Origin: Chaenocephalus aceratus | Lineage: Eukaryota; Chordata; Actinopteri; Perciformes; Channichthyidae | Assembly: GCA_023974075.1 (NCBI GenBank) | Contig: JAMFTG010000153.1 | Coordinates: 62,001-126,000 of the forward strand | Direction: 5' to 3' | DNA: 64,000 bases | Shown: piece by piece, positions 46,982 to 58,970 of the stretch | How the letters are laid out: the number at the start of each line of letters is the position of its first letter | How positions within the stretch are numbered: the stretch's first letter is position 1 | Translations under genes and position numbers: made by a program | Notes under the pieces: model-generated | Seen by the model: only the letters and a program-made list of their open reading frames with translations | The model's database searches: none | Told to the model about the DNA's origin: nothing

Positions 46982-47533
46982 TGATGTCAGGTCAGTATAG
47001 TCTCTACTTTAAAGAGTCCTCTCCTGCTGATGTTCAGGTGCATATCAGTATGTAGTGTCTCTACTTTAAAGAGTCCTCTCCTGCTGATGTTCAGGTGTAT
47101 ATCAGTATGTAGTGTCTCTACTTTAAGAGTCCTCCTCCTGCTGATGTTCAGGTGTATATCAGTATGTAGTGTCTCTACTTTAAAGAGTCCTCTCCTGCTG
47201 ATGTTCAGGTGTATATCAGTATGTAGTGTCCTCTACTTTAAAGAGTCCTCTCCCTGCTGATGTTCAGGTGTATGTCAGTATGTAGTGTCTCTACTTTAAA
47301 GAGTCCTCTCCTCCTGATGTTCAGGTGTATGTCAGTATGTAGTGTCTCTACTTTAAGAGTCCTCTCCTGCTGATGTTCAGGTGTATATCAGTATGTAGTG
47401 TCTCTACTTTAAAGAGTCCTCTCCTGCTGATGTTCAGGTGTATATCAGTATGTAGTGTCTCTACTTTAAAGAGTCCTCTCCTGCTGATGTTCAGGTGTAT
47501 GGTCAGTATGTAGTGTCTCTACTTTAAAGAGTC
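46982..47533 (+). repeat. 57-bp minisatellite, gramd4 intron 18 (about 10 copies)
   Basis: Same 57-bp unit, more degenerate than in intron 1, with several one-base insertions and deletions (for example atggtcagtatg near 47500). It ends about 200 bp before terminal exon 19B. Confidence 0.95.
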
Positions 47534-47730
47534 TCTCACGTCATACAATGTGCGCTAGCCAATAGAAGCGCGATAGTTACATAGTGATGTCTTGTTGCAC
47601 ACCTCTCTGGGGCTTTTCCCTTGGGTTAGGGTTAAATCCCAGTTATATTGTATAATACATTTAATTGATAGATTACATGTTAAGTAAAGTATTAGTATCT
47701 GAATTGAACTCACTTCCTGTCTTGTTGCAG

Positions 47731-47838
47731 CCGATGGTGTTCGGCGCGATGATCCACAGAGACGAGGCCTTCGACGCCATCTTTAACCAGCACACGAAAA
47801 TCGTTTCCGCGGCAACAGCCATTGAACCGGAGGCGTAG
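47731..47838 (+). CDS. gramd4: gramd4 terminal exon 19 (copy B)
   Basis: Acceptor cttgttgcag and a TAG stop bound 36 codons: PMVFGAMIHRDEAFDAIFNQ then HTKIVSAATAIEPEA and stop. This closes the GRAM domain (human PLVFGAMVHRDEAFETI). It is the nearest of three copies to exon 18 and so the default terminal exon. A CA microsatellite follows the stop within 25 bases. Confidence 0.95.
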   Translation, partial: PMVFGAMIHRDEAFDAIFNQHTKIVSAATAIEPEA

Positions 47839-47861
47839 TAACACCTTCACCAGGCTGCCGC

Positions 47862-47880
47862 CACACACACACACACACAT

Positions 47881-47924
<44 letters not shown>

Positions 47925-47935
47925 ACACACACGCA
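47862..47935 (+). repeat. (CA)n in the 3' UTR of terminal exon copy B
   Basis: About 35 CA units with a CATG interruption, in the same place as in copy A. Confidence 0.95.
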
Positions 47936-48263
47936 CACTGGGACTGTAATACTGTTAATTAACCAGTTTTTAAATAATCCGGTGACGTTAAATCGCTGTT
48001 TTTTTGTCACCAATGACTTCTTAAACAAGTTCCCACAAAACAGGAAACAATAAGGTACATTTTTAGTGCTAATTAATTGATAAATCCTCAATTATGTCCG
48101 GTAGTTATCTCTGGAATAATGTCCTGCATATTAGCGAATATTGTCCAGAAGGCGTAAGGATATGCGAGTTCTCCCTTGATAAATGAATATGAATTACATT
48201 TCCTTCAAACAGTCATGTCTTAATCACCGCGTTTAATACTTCTGTACCATAGATACAGTCTGT

Positions 48264-48974
48264 AGGCGCTTTCACACCGCAGTGCTTTCCCACAAAGGTT
48301 CATCAGAACTTAGTTCATGAGAACTCTTTAGTTCTCATGAACTAAGTACAGATCGCGTTCACACCGGAATAAGTCCCTGGGGGAGGATTAGGCAAATGAA
48401 GCCGCTGAACGTCACTTCTTCTTCTTCTGCTTTGGGTTTACTGGCAGGCTGCAAACCACTTCACGGCGTATACTGCCGCCCGAGTCCCCGGCCGGAAGTC
48501 CCCGGCCGGAAGTCCCCGGCCGGAAGTCCCCGGAGTTGGGGAAGGCTTCAGGAGAAGCTGCTGGAGTCCCAGCAGCTTCTACTGAAGCCTTCCGAGTAAA
48601 TCGCCAGAACGCCGACGCCTCCTCATCTCCACCGCTCCCATGTTTTATTTTGTGTTGCCATAAGTTAGTCTCTCTGCGTTTCTGCGCTGGGCTAATGCTG
48701 ATGCTAATGCTAATAATGCTAATGCGAGGATAATAAAATGGCGGCTTTCACAAAACTTTTTGGGAGTTTTACGGGGCGTGGTTGCAATCCGCCCAGCCAA
48801 TCAGGAATAGGAACCTTTTTTCTCCCACGAAAGTAAGTGCTCTAGCACGGACTGAAAAGGGGGTAGAAAGTTTCTCATGAACTAATTTTTGTCCCGGAGT
48901 TTTTTGGTGTGACGCAACATTTCGGGACTATATCGGAACTAAAGTGGGAAAAGTACTGCGGTGTGAACGCGCCT
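48264..48974. mobile_element. TTTCACACC-type MITE, copy B
   Basis: Orthologous to 852-1407 but longer, with three tandem ccccggccggaagt units near 48487-48530 and an extra segment with gaagctgctgggagtcccag-like palindromic sequence shared with copy C and missing from A. Confidence 0.8.
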
Positions 48975-51900
48975 TTTGTGCTGTACCCACTATTTTTAAT
49001 CTACATCCATTATGTTGACATTTCTAATTGTTAAACAAATGGATGCTGCACAATAATTTGTAATAGTTTTTTAAAAAATGGTTTTAATTATATATGGATT
49101 TTCTTGGTAATGAATGACAATAATGCGCCATAAGGGATCTGTACTTAGTTCATGAGAACTAAAGAGTTCTCAACTGTCAAAAAAAAGAGTTACTGGTACT
49201 TATGACCCTTTTTGAGTGAAGGATTTCTCAAAAATGTAACTTTTAAATAAATATTCACTTACGACGATAAAATGTAAAGAATAGAAGGAAATTGGCAAAT
49301 TTGAGTTTTAGAAACAAATTATTTCTGAAATGTTTGCATGAAAAGTTTCTTAAAATGATAAATGTATCATCAGAAAATATTACTAGCCATTGATGCTATA
49401 AATCATGGTACAAAAAAGGACTTTATGTCCCTCTTTGAGTTAAAGATCTCTCCCAAACTTAACTTTTAACATAAATATTCCCTTTAGTATGATTCAAAAA
49501 GCAAAGGATAGTAGGAAATTACCATATTTGAGACTAAAACAGCATTATTCCTGAAATGTTTGCACTTTAAATGGTTTATATATAATCCATAAAAGTTGGC
49601 TTTAAATATTTCTTGTTATTTGGTCGTTACAGTTCAGTACTTGGTACAGAAAATAACATTTTGACCCGCTTTGAGTTATGAAAATCACCTTTTTGTTCTA
49701 ATGAGCAGTTTAAAACCCTAAAATCTGACTTATTTCCTTTAGTGTCTTTACACTACATCATGAATATTATACTTGAACATCTTAACAATGTGTTAGTGCT
49801 GAAAAAAGAACATAATACATGTTCTGGTATTAATGAGAAATGTTTTTACGTTACTCTCCGTGTTTGAACCACTTTACATCATATCTTCAGGGATTTATAA
49901 CGTTGTGTAACTCTGTGTTGTACTAAGCCTTACAGCCAGTTTGTATTGGAGTATGTTGGGTTTTTAATGTGGTGGGCGGACACTGTTTGTTTCTATATGA
50001 ATGTGCTGAAACATTTGATGAAACCACAAAATCGACCGCAGGGGAGCGTTTATTTTGGCTGCAAATTAAAAAAGCTAATGCTAATATAACAGACACAACC
50101 TGTGATACATACGTTTTGTTTAATCATTGTTTATACTTCTATGCTTTAGCTTTCTTCACAGTCAATAATTTAAGAAACTCTGGCTAAAAAACCAAAAAAG
50201 AGCCTCAAACAAACTTAAAATATAACATTTCTGTCCATTTCTTTGAACTTCATCTCCTAACTTGATGCTAATCGACAAGCTAACAGATTGAAACGTTAAC
50301 CTGGGCCTGTTAAGATTTATTTTACTTTAGCTGAGAGATAAATTAAGAGGCTTAAATAAATGTATGTTGTAATGTCAACAATAAGGGGATTGTTAGCTTT
50401 AGCCTCTTTAACACTAGCTAATCGGCTAAAGCTAAACAACTGGAGCTGACCTAAAACCTTTTTTAAATCACAGTTAAGTTATATTTTACTACAGCTAGGA
50501 TGTTCAAAAGAAGCTAAAACATATATTATTAACATATCTATAAATATTCAAGGTTTTTTCTGATCTGATTAACTTTAGCTTCTCCAGTTCTAGCTAATTG
50601 GCTAAAGCTAAACAAGTTAAAACACACAAAGTCGTAGTTCAGCTTTTCTTTTTTGACTTTGTACAAAGCTCAATTTCCTATCAATCTGACCTAAATGAGC
50701 CGATAAGTAAAAAAACGTATAAGTTTATTTTGACAACATTCTTATACCCATCAACATGTAGCCCATGTTTATTTTTACTCTAACACTAGTAAGGCTTCTT
50801 AAATTATATTTTTTTGCAGCTTGATTAAGTGTCTGTTACCCAGCTAATTCAGCTATGTTTAAATCATGTCTCTATTTGTATTTTCCGTCTGAAAGCTTTT
50901 AATCCAGCGTTTATCGATTTTATTTGACATTAAATTCCCTCTATTTCAATGAAAAAGTTGCACATTTGACAAAAAAACAAACTGTGCAGAATAAGTAGGG
51001 ATATCCTGTTTAAAATAATTACAAGTACAATTACTGAACACCAATATTTGTTTCTAAGTTGGGCTCAAAACTCAGACTTAAAAAGGTTTGATTGTCTAAA
51101 CTTTGATTAAATTCTTCCCCGGTTTATTTTGTGGTTTCTCGGGTTCTGCTTTCGTCTCGTTTACGTGAACGTTGTGAACTCTTCTGTCGGCTGCTGTCTT
51201 TCGGATACAATGGTTTTATAAACTGGTGTCGTTGTATACATAGGTGTACGTTTTTTAAATGAAATGATTGCTCTTCTTAAATTGTAATGTACATTTTTTT
51301 TAAGTAAAATCAGATGTCAAACACTGACAGTCTCCTGTTTTTAATTGTTGTTCTGCGCAGTACCACGTTCAGCCTGTTGGTGTCAGTAGAGAGTCAGAGG
51401 AGACTATGACATTCATAAACACTCTAATTTCTCTTTAGTTATTATTTGAGATGACTTTAAACATGCTTTAGAATTGGACCTCGGGAATTAAAAATAACTT
51501 ATTATTATTTTTAATGTTTCGTTTTGTTTATTATTTAAATTATTTTCATTTAAAATGTAAAATATATATTATTTGAAGAAATTGTTCAATATATTTATGA
51601 AAAACAAAAAGCAAAAACGCCTCGCAGACGCTATTTCCGTTACTTTTTTAATAAATAAAAACAAATGGTCCGAAGATACACGGATGAATCTCCCTCCATC
51701 ATGTTGATTTGAATCCGAAGTTCTGAACATGAGCCCGCCTCGCTCGACCTTCTGAGCCAATCACAGCGCGATAATGCATCCGTTTCAACTGTACTCCTTC
51801 CGTTTCCACTATACTTTCTCTCACACATGCATTCTTCTCTTAAATACATATATTGTCTTCAGACATGCATATATTATTTATAATATTAAATGTAAACATT

Positions 51901-54900
51901 GAATGAATGTACATAAGAGCAAAATGTACTGTATAAATATGAGCGTTAAAATATATGAGCTAAATGTATATATGTGTGAGTGAAAAATGTATAAATGTGT
52001 GCGTTGAAATATATGTGTATGAGAATGAAAATGTATGAACGTATGTAAAAGGAGAATGTATGCGTGTCAGAGGACCAGTATGAATTACGGCCCCTCATAT
52101 GAAACACTACTTCCAGTGTAATTCAATGAACACACATTGAAATATAACATGGCCTTTGACCTCATTCACACAGTACAACTGAGGTATTCATAGACATATT
52201 GTGTGTTGGGACGTACTATGAGATTGCACATGTGTTTCACTGCCTCATTGCATATTTTAGTTTACTCAGTGCAGACAGGTTGTATTGAATCTTTCAGACA
52301 CTGCCCTTATTTTAACCTCTTAGTCCTTGAGCCAACTCCCTATTAGAGAACGTGCTATTCAAGCATCGTGTCGCTAACAGGTGAAGGTACGTCACCATCG
52401 GTTGACGGTTTTGAAAGGTTGGGCTATTTTGATTCCTTACTATGTTATCAGTAAATAATGCCAGATTAAATTCGAATCTAATACAAAAAGTGGTCATAAG
52501 AATTAGTTACTATTGTTTAAAACGTAATTACTGTGTTGCTAACAGGTGAAGGTACGTCACCATTGAGGCGAGACACTGTTGTTGTAAAACATTGTTTTTT
52601 TCATTGGTTGGCAGTTTTGAAAGTTTCGGCTATTTTGATTCCTACCTCAAAATTAGTTTCACTCCCATCTGTACTCTGAGTGGTTTGTTCATATATCATC
52701 AATAGCCAGATGTATAGACTGATTATTGATGATTGCGTTAAGGATTATAACATCTGTTTCCGCTCACGAAGTTGCTGCCGGAGCCTGAGAGACTCCACCG
52801 GCGGTCATACGATGGCTTAAGATGCCCTCACGAATGGCCCGATGTTGCTACGATCACAGCCGAATTTGAACATTATTTTGAAGGAGAGTTGACAGGAAGT
52901 TGTTGTTGCTATGGAAACAACATTACGGAGAAAACGTAATATTTTCTACATATAAAGACGGAGAAAGTAAAGAACAACGTCTGAAAATATCAGTACAGTA
53001 TCATAGTACTGTAACATAATTGTTTTTGGTACTTTCATTGCAGTTGTATGTCTTAAATGTAATGTAAATGTTGCCTTCGTGTGTGGTTCGGGGCCATCTT
53101 CGTGCGAAATTCACAATTCCATATTCGTGTGTCCATCGGGTGTCAACTTCGGGACAGTGTGACAGGGCCTTTAAAGGCTGCTGACAGTTTTCTGGATGTA
53201 TGTAGTGGTACAAACCCATATCAAAACTCCCCTCTGTAAAAACCTTTGACTCTAATAAGTCGACAATAAAACAAGAGTTTGATCCTGGTTTTAACCAGTG
53301 TACACATTTCTATGCTGTTTCTGTATGCGTTAGTATATTTAAAGATAACATTTCAGAAAACGTGTACTGTAATAAAAACAAAGTCATGATGTAAGTGAAA
53401 CATTTTAATCGTAATATTATTCACCATCCACCTCTTTAAAAATAATGACATCGCAAATGATAAGCTCCATCTTATAAACAGGGCATTAATAAAATAGACT
53501 TTACAAGCATATTTCATGCAATCTTGATATTTAAAAAACCTTTTATTTATCTCCAGTCTGACGGGACGTTTGCAGTCAGTTAGTCTCACCTGTACAGGCA
53601 GTGCTGGAGTGTGTTCAAGGTGAAGAATGAGATAATAATCATTAGAAGCAGTCCAACCAGTCAGACCGCTCTCACTGACACAGGCTGCAGCCATCAGACA
53701 CTTAGATTAGCATGTATACTAGGAAGGAATAGGGGGAAAATAGTGAGTGACAAAATACACATTTAAGTGTACTTAATATATCTCTGTACGAAAACTGAAA
53801 TATAAAAACAATTTGGCAACTTGTTTTGGTCCCAGCCAAGAAATAGCCCGATCCATAATCCCCTGTTAAACGTCTTATTGATGTTTTTACTCCTCTGATT
53901 CGGTTTGATTTTGTTACCTTTGGACAGGCTGGCTTTGTCTTCCCCTGTTTCCAGTCTTTATGCTAAGCTAAGCTAACCAGTTGATGGCCTTATTTCTAAC
54001 AAACATAAACAGCAATCTTAATATCTATGATCAGCTGATCCAAGAGGGTTTTAAATAGTTTATAAAGCTTCAGAAGAACCAAATCTATCAGACAAATGTA
54101 GTTCAGTAGAAATGGAAATAGTTAAGTACATTTTTTAAAGCTACTTTCCCTAAGTTGAGAACTAGTGAAAACTGTACTTCAGTTAGTACATTAAAGAAAA
54201 CACAAAAAATAACATTCTTTGTTCCTTTTTTTTAATCCATTGAGGCTTTGTTCAAACTTTACAAGCAGTGTGCAGAGAGGTGGACGAAATACAATCAACA
54301 TAACACAACAGACAGCTGAGATGTGACATTTTAATTTCCCTCGTTTGTTAAACCACTGCAGCCTAATGTTTAATGATCAGGTATTGTTGATTTTCCAATT
54401 AACTGTCAATACATTTTGTACCAATATACTGTAATTCAATAATCAATCCTGAATCTACCCTTTAAAACACACCAGAGAGACCCATCATTTTCCCTACATT
54501 TCAATTATAACAAAATATATATGTGTATATATACAGTATTTTACAAATGAAAAAGGACTGCATTACTTCCACTAGTAATGTCTGCAAGTATGAAACACTT
54601 TTTGAACACACAATTCTAAGACAATAAATACTTTTCTTGTCCCCCTGACATATAAAGAAGTGGCAAAAGTTTATTTCTGAGTAAATAGTTTTCTGATCAC
54701 TTCAAGTCATGACGGCAGGGAGTGCAATCCGTAGAATAAACTAGAGTACATTAGAACATACTCATCAGTATTGTATGTGTTGTTATGCGTCTCATCAAGG
54801 TGAACCATAAGTGATCAGATTCTGAATAATTAACAGTGTGTACAATGTACTTCCCCAGTTGAATACATTGATTACATTTAGTGAGAGTGACTCTTTCTGA

Positions 54901-54919
54901 GGAAAATCAAATGGTTGTT

Positions 54920-55684
54920 CTACTCGGTGTGATTGACAGGAGAGATGATCAGAGGGGCAGAGTTTTTACCACCTTCATTAAGACTGGGACTAAAGCATGG
55001 GTAGAGTTTCTCTTTGAAGCAGCAGCCAGTGAAGGAGTAGATCAGAGCTGCAGCATCAACATCATAAAAGGAGACCAGACCCTCCTCATAATCCACAAAC
55101 ACCCCCACCTTCTGAGGCTGAGACTTCAGAGAGAGACCGACTGGAGGAACAGCAAGAGCTATGTACTCATTTTCATTCCTCAACACTATCACCCAGTAAC
55201 CTTCCTGAGGAGTCAGTGTGATCTGTCCCTTCCTGTTGATCGACTCTCTGGCCACTCCTAACTCCCACTCAGTCTTCCCTTTGACCTGAACCTCGTAATA
55301 AAATCTTCCTGAAGAGAAACTCTGCTTTGCTAAGACACTGACACAAGTATCAAATCTCTCTGGATTGTTTGGGAGATTCTTCCTCACATCACCATGTGTA
55401 ACTTGTTTTCCATCATCAGACAGAATGAGGTGGGGATGTGCTGTATCAGGATCAAGAGTCACCTCCACCTCATACTGCTGGACCCTCTTCAGCTCCACCT
55501 CAGAGAGCAGCTTCTTCATCTGTTTCCTGAGCGTCTCCTCCAGCTGAGTCACAGCTCTCCTCACAGTCCCCTCATATGAAGGAGGACGGACCCTGACTTC
55601 TGTCCAGTTCTTGGTGGGTGGAGCAGCGTTCAGGGACGTGAAGCTTTGGAGGAGGTGGAGCTGGTCTTCAGAGCGTGAGAGCTG
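54920..55684 (-). pseudogene. TRIM gene SPRY half, copy B (5' truncated)
   Basis: The minus-strand frame runs uninterrupted from QLSRSEDQLHLLQSFTSLN through PRY (LDPDTAHPHLILSDDGK) and SPRY (FYYEVQVKGKTEWELGVARE, VGVFVDYEEGLVSFYDVDAA) to the stop at 54920. In contrast to copy A the SPRY is intact. Homology to copy A ends at about 55684, and RING, B-box and most of the coiled coil are missing. The frame continues to 55900 through unrelated DNA, giving a 326-codon chimera starting MSLLCQSSFAFLLC whose first 75 or so residues are not TRIM. Confidence 0.88.
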
Positions 55685-56060
55685 GCCGTAAAACATACAC
55701 TGGAGGACAGGTAAAACAAACAAAAAGACGGCGGGGACTTGGGCCAACCACACCACGGGCCGTAGGATCCAGAGCCTTCCTCCGCTACCCACAATCCAAC
55801 AGAACCTAACGGGAGAAATAAAGCCGCGAAAACCTAATACTAACACGTCCTCCAGGAAACACAACAAAAAGGCAAAAGAGCTCTGACACAGCAGAGACAT
55901 CCGGAGTAGTGATCAACCTCCTCCTTTTCCTTCAGTCTCCTCTTTTATGCTCGGCTGATTGGCAACTGGGAACACCTGGGGAAGGCGGAGCCAGGTGTAC
56001 CTGCACAGCAGAGAGAACAAAGAGGACAACAAAAGGGGGGGAGTACGTAACTTGCCCACA
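55685..56060 (-). promoter_or_regulatory. foreign segment fused to TRIM copy B, with a possible LTR-like promoter
   Basis: The sequence replacing the TRIM 5' half reads, on the minus strand, CCAATCAGCCGAGCATAAAA followed by a GC-rich leader and ttctgttggattgtgggtag. A CCAAT-like box and a TATA-like box about 30-40 bp before a leader resemble the U3/R region of an LTR or another promoter. No boundaries or duplicated target were found, so this is a weak suggestion. Confidence 0.35.
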
Positions 56061-56583
56061 GCTGTTTTATAGAAGGAAAACCTCCTTCACTTCATGACAT
56101 CTCTGCAGCACCAGGAGGCAGCGGGAGGGTTGACTCAGCCTCTGAGAAGATGAGCTGTGTTTACCTTCAGAATCATACGGCTAAAGAGCGACCGCAGGCT
56201 GATGTGTTTTAACCACACACACCTCTACACATACAGGACTTAAACGCAGACTTTTGTTCCTCCATGTTTCGTTATTGTTCCACTGAGCGGACCCGCCCCT
56301 TTTTCTTCAAACGCTCCCTTTTTTGATCCATCTGTGGCGGTAAAAGTTGTTGTGCGCTGTGATGATTCGGCTGTACCTTTAGTAATGAATATTAAATGTT
56401 GTGAGGAAATCTTTCCACCAATAATTCCAATAAGTAATCCAAAATGTATTCACTTCAGGTTTACGAAAGTAACTGTAATCAGATTACTCGTTTTTCAAAT
56501 GTAACGCGAGCTGAATACAGTTACTTGATTTTTGTATTCTGATTACGTAACACCGTTACATGTATTCCGTTCCAACCCAACCC

Positions 56584-57005
56584 TGGGTATATATCAGTAT
56601 GTAGTGTCTCTACTTTAAAGAGTCCTCTCCTGCTGATGTTCAGGTGTATATCAGTATGTAGTGTCTCTACTTTAAAGAGTCCTCTCCTGATGATGCTCAG
56701 GTGTATATCAGTATGTAGTGTCTCTACTTTAAAGAGTCCTCTCCTGCTGATGTTCAGGTGTATATCAGTATGTAGTGTCTCTACTTTAAAGAGTCCTCTC
56801 CTGCTGATGTTCAGGTGTATATCAGTATGTAGTGTCTCTACTTTAAAGAGTCCTCTCCTGCTGATGTTCAGGTGTATATCAGTATGTAGTGTCTCTACTT
56901 TAAAGTGTCCTCTCCTGCTGATGTTCAGGTGTATATCAGTATGTAGTGTCTCTACTTTAAAGAGTCCTCTCCTGCTGATGTTCAGGTGTATATCAGTATG
57001 TACAG
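56584..57005 (+). repeat. 57-bp minisatellite ahead of copy C (about 7 copies)
   Basis: Same unit in the same orientation, about 0.9 kb before terminal exon copy C. It is separated from that exon by short tandem duplications absent from copies A and B. Confidence 0.95.
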
Positions 57006-57040
57006 TATACGTCACCCCATATTCACATAACTTTTACCCG

Positions 57041-57260
57041 CCTTAAGAGACACTATCTTGGGGTACAATTTATCCATGTTCACCCCTTTTCTCTGGTTCT
57101 TCCAAAAGTTAACTTAGACTTTTTCTGACTCTGGAGGAATGTAACGGGAGTCATCAGGGGACTATATCCGCCTTAAGAGACACTATTTTGTGATACATTT
57201 GATCCATTTTCACCCTTTTCTCTGGTTCTTCCAAAAGTTAACTTAGACTTTTTCTGACCC
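57041..57260 (+). repeat. tandem duplication of about 130 bp between the minisatellite and copy C
   Basis: Both halves read cgccttaagagacactat, then ttctctggttcttccaaaag and ttaacttagactttttctga. The second half begins near 57169. Confidence 0.9.
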
Positions 57261-57319
57261 ATGTGCATCACCCTGGATCTCTGCCTATGTGCCTATGTGC
57301 CTGTGAAATGCTGCTCTCT

Positions 57320-57785
57320 CCCTCTGTTCACATCACTTTTACCCAGCTTTCACACACTTATTGCTGGGTAATTAAACCAGTTTAATGCACTTTTTAACAC
57401 TGACATACCCAGGATTCAAGCTTCTTTCCTGGGTTACATAGTGCTGTGAAGCAGCCTGTCCTCTGGGTGGGAGAGCGAGGTGCTGGAAGGAGCTGCTCTC
57501 TGGGTCACAGCCTGCTGCTGCTGCTGCTGCTGCTGCTCCTCTCTCCCCCTGTATTTACATAACTTTTACCCAGCTTTCACACACTTATTGCTGGGTAAGA
57601 AAGCCATGTGCATGACCCTGGATCTCTGCCTGTGTGAGTGTGGGACCCTGCTTACAGTCCGTCGTTTGGGGCTCTGTCACTTTGGGTAACCGCACCACTG
57701 TCAGACGTCTCCTGAGAATGGACGTGTCGCTTTGGGTAACCGCACCACTGTCAGACGTCTCCTGAGAATGGACGTCCATTCTCTC
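57320..57785 (+). repeat. duplicated short blocks and a (CTG)9 tract before copy C
   Basis: Two copies of acttttacccagctttcaca at about 57336 and 57560 surround a (CTG)9 run at 57512-57538. A 56-bp unit (ctttgggtaaccgcaccact through gagaatggacgt) is then duplicated in tandem at 57678 and 57730. None of this occurs in copies A or B. Confidence 0.88.
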
Positions 57786-57912
57786 TAAATAGGGTTAGGG
57801 TTAAATCCCTGTGCTCCCTCCAGTTATATTGTATAAATATATTGAATTCATAGATTACATGTTAATTAAAGTATTAGTATCTGAATTGAACTCACTTCCT
57901 GTCATGTTACAG

Positions 57913-58020
57913 CCGATGGTGTTCGGCGCGATGATCCACAGAGACGAGGCCTTCGGCGCCATCTTTAACCAGCACACGAAAATCGTTTCCGCGGCAACAG
58001 CCATCGAACCGGAGGCGTAG
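57913..58020 (+). CDS. gramd4: gramd4 terminal exon, copy C (possible alternative last exon)
   Basis: The 108 nt have acceptor catgttacag, an open frame and TAG. It encodes PMVFGAMIHRDEAFGAIFNQ and so on, with Gly for Asp at the 15th residue compared with copies A and B. It lies about 10.1 kb downstream of exon 19B in the same orientation, so exon 18 could in principle splice to it in the right phase. It may equally be a silent relic. Confidence 0.75.
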   Translation, partial: PMVFGAMIHRDEAFGAIFNQHTKIVSAATAIEPEA

Positions 58021-58042
58021 TAACACCTTCACCAGGCTTCCG

Positions 58043-58043
<1 letters not shown>

Positions 58044-58128
<85 letters not shown>
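58044..58128 (+). repeat. (CA)n in the 3' UTR of terminal exon copy C
   Basis: About 42 pure CA units; the CATG interruptions of copies A and B are absent. Confidence 0.95.
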
Positions 58129-58130
<2 letters not shown>

Positions 58131-58177
58131 GGACTGTAATACTGTTAATTAACCAGTTTTTAAATAATCCGGTGACG

Positions 58178-58684
58178 TGTAGTGGACATTTTTATTATAT
58201 CATCCTTATTATATCCTTCATATGCTTAAACCAAATGCTTCTTATTTCCTGAGATGTGCTTTTACTATTATCATTCTATTATATTCTCTTATGGGTTTAT
58301 TCCCAGACGCGTCAAGGCCACAGAGCTGCTTTGACTACTGGGAGACTCATACACAGTCACACACGAACTTCCCTGCTCTGAGAACCGTTATGCTATCTAC
58401 CGTTCAAGGCCAGGTGTCTAATAACAATATGTGACTGTGTGAATCCAGATTTCTCACGTTCCCACTCATTTCCTATATAACCTTTGCTTTTCCCTTGTTC
58501 TGCTCACTCTCGGGCAGACTTTCTTACACTCTGTTCGACTTGTGACATATTTAATTATTGTATCGTGTATTTGAAGCTTCAAATAAATAACCAAAAGACA
58601 GCTTTTCTCGATTCACCATTTATTTGTTTTGATCACTTTGACTTGTACTCTCCAGCCGTGTTTGGGTCCTAGATTTCCATAACA
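58178..58684 (+). mobile_element. solo LTR, copy C only
   Basis: A 507-bp segment starts TGTAGTGG, ends ATAACA and is flanked by GACG on both sides (58174-58177, 58685-58688). Copies A and B lack it and read ggtgacgttaaat. TG..CA ends with a 4-bp duplication mark a solo long terminal repeat of an LTR retrotransposon. An AATAAATAA polyadenylation-like signal is at about 58580. No internal genes remain. Confidence 0.85.
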
Positions 58685-58970
58685 GACGTTAAATCCCTGT
58701 TTTTTTGTCTTCTTAAACAAGTTCCCACAAAACAGGAAACAATAAGGTACATTTTTAGTGCTAATTAATTGATAAATCCTCAATTATGTCCGGTATCTAT
58801 CTCTGGAATAATGTCCTGCATATTAACAAATATTGTCCAGAAGGCGTAATGATATCGAGGCGAGTTCTCCCTTGATAAATTAAATATGAATTACATTTCC
58901 TTCAAACAGTCATGTCTTAATTACCGCGTTTAATACTTCTGTACCATTGATACAGTCTGTAGGCGCTTTC

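Larger units (their letters stand above)
47839..54919. other. segmental duplication copy B, shared noncoding tract
   Basis: Colinear with copy A, lacking the A-specific LINE and TIR element. It carries its own replacement at 52761-53171, where about 33 bp of the ancestral sequence (aaacatgtggagaatagatt and neighbours) gave way to about 410 bp of unrelated DNA. No other gene is visible. Confidence 0.95.

Noticed and set aside
54881..55261. Forward 126-codon frame over the TRIM SPRY region
   Set aside because: Shadow on the opposite strand of a well-supported B30.2 domain.
57512..57538. (CTG)9 as a possible disease-type expansion or polyglutamine/leucine coding tract
   Set aside because: Short, outside any supported exon, and not conserved in copies A and B.
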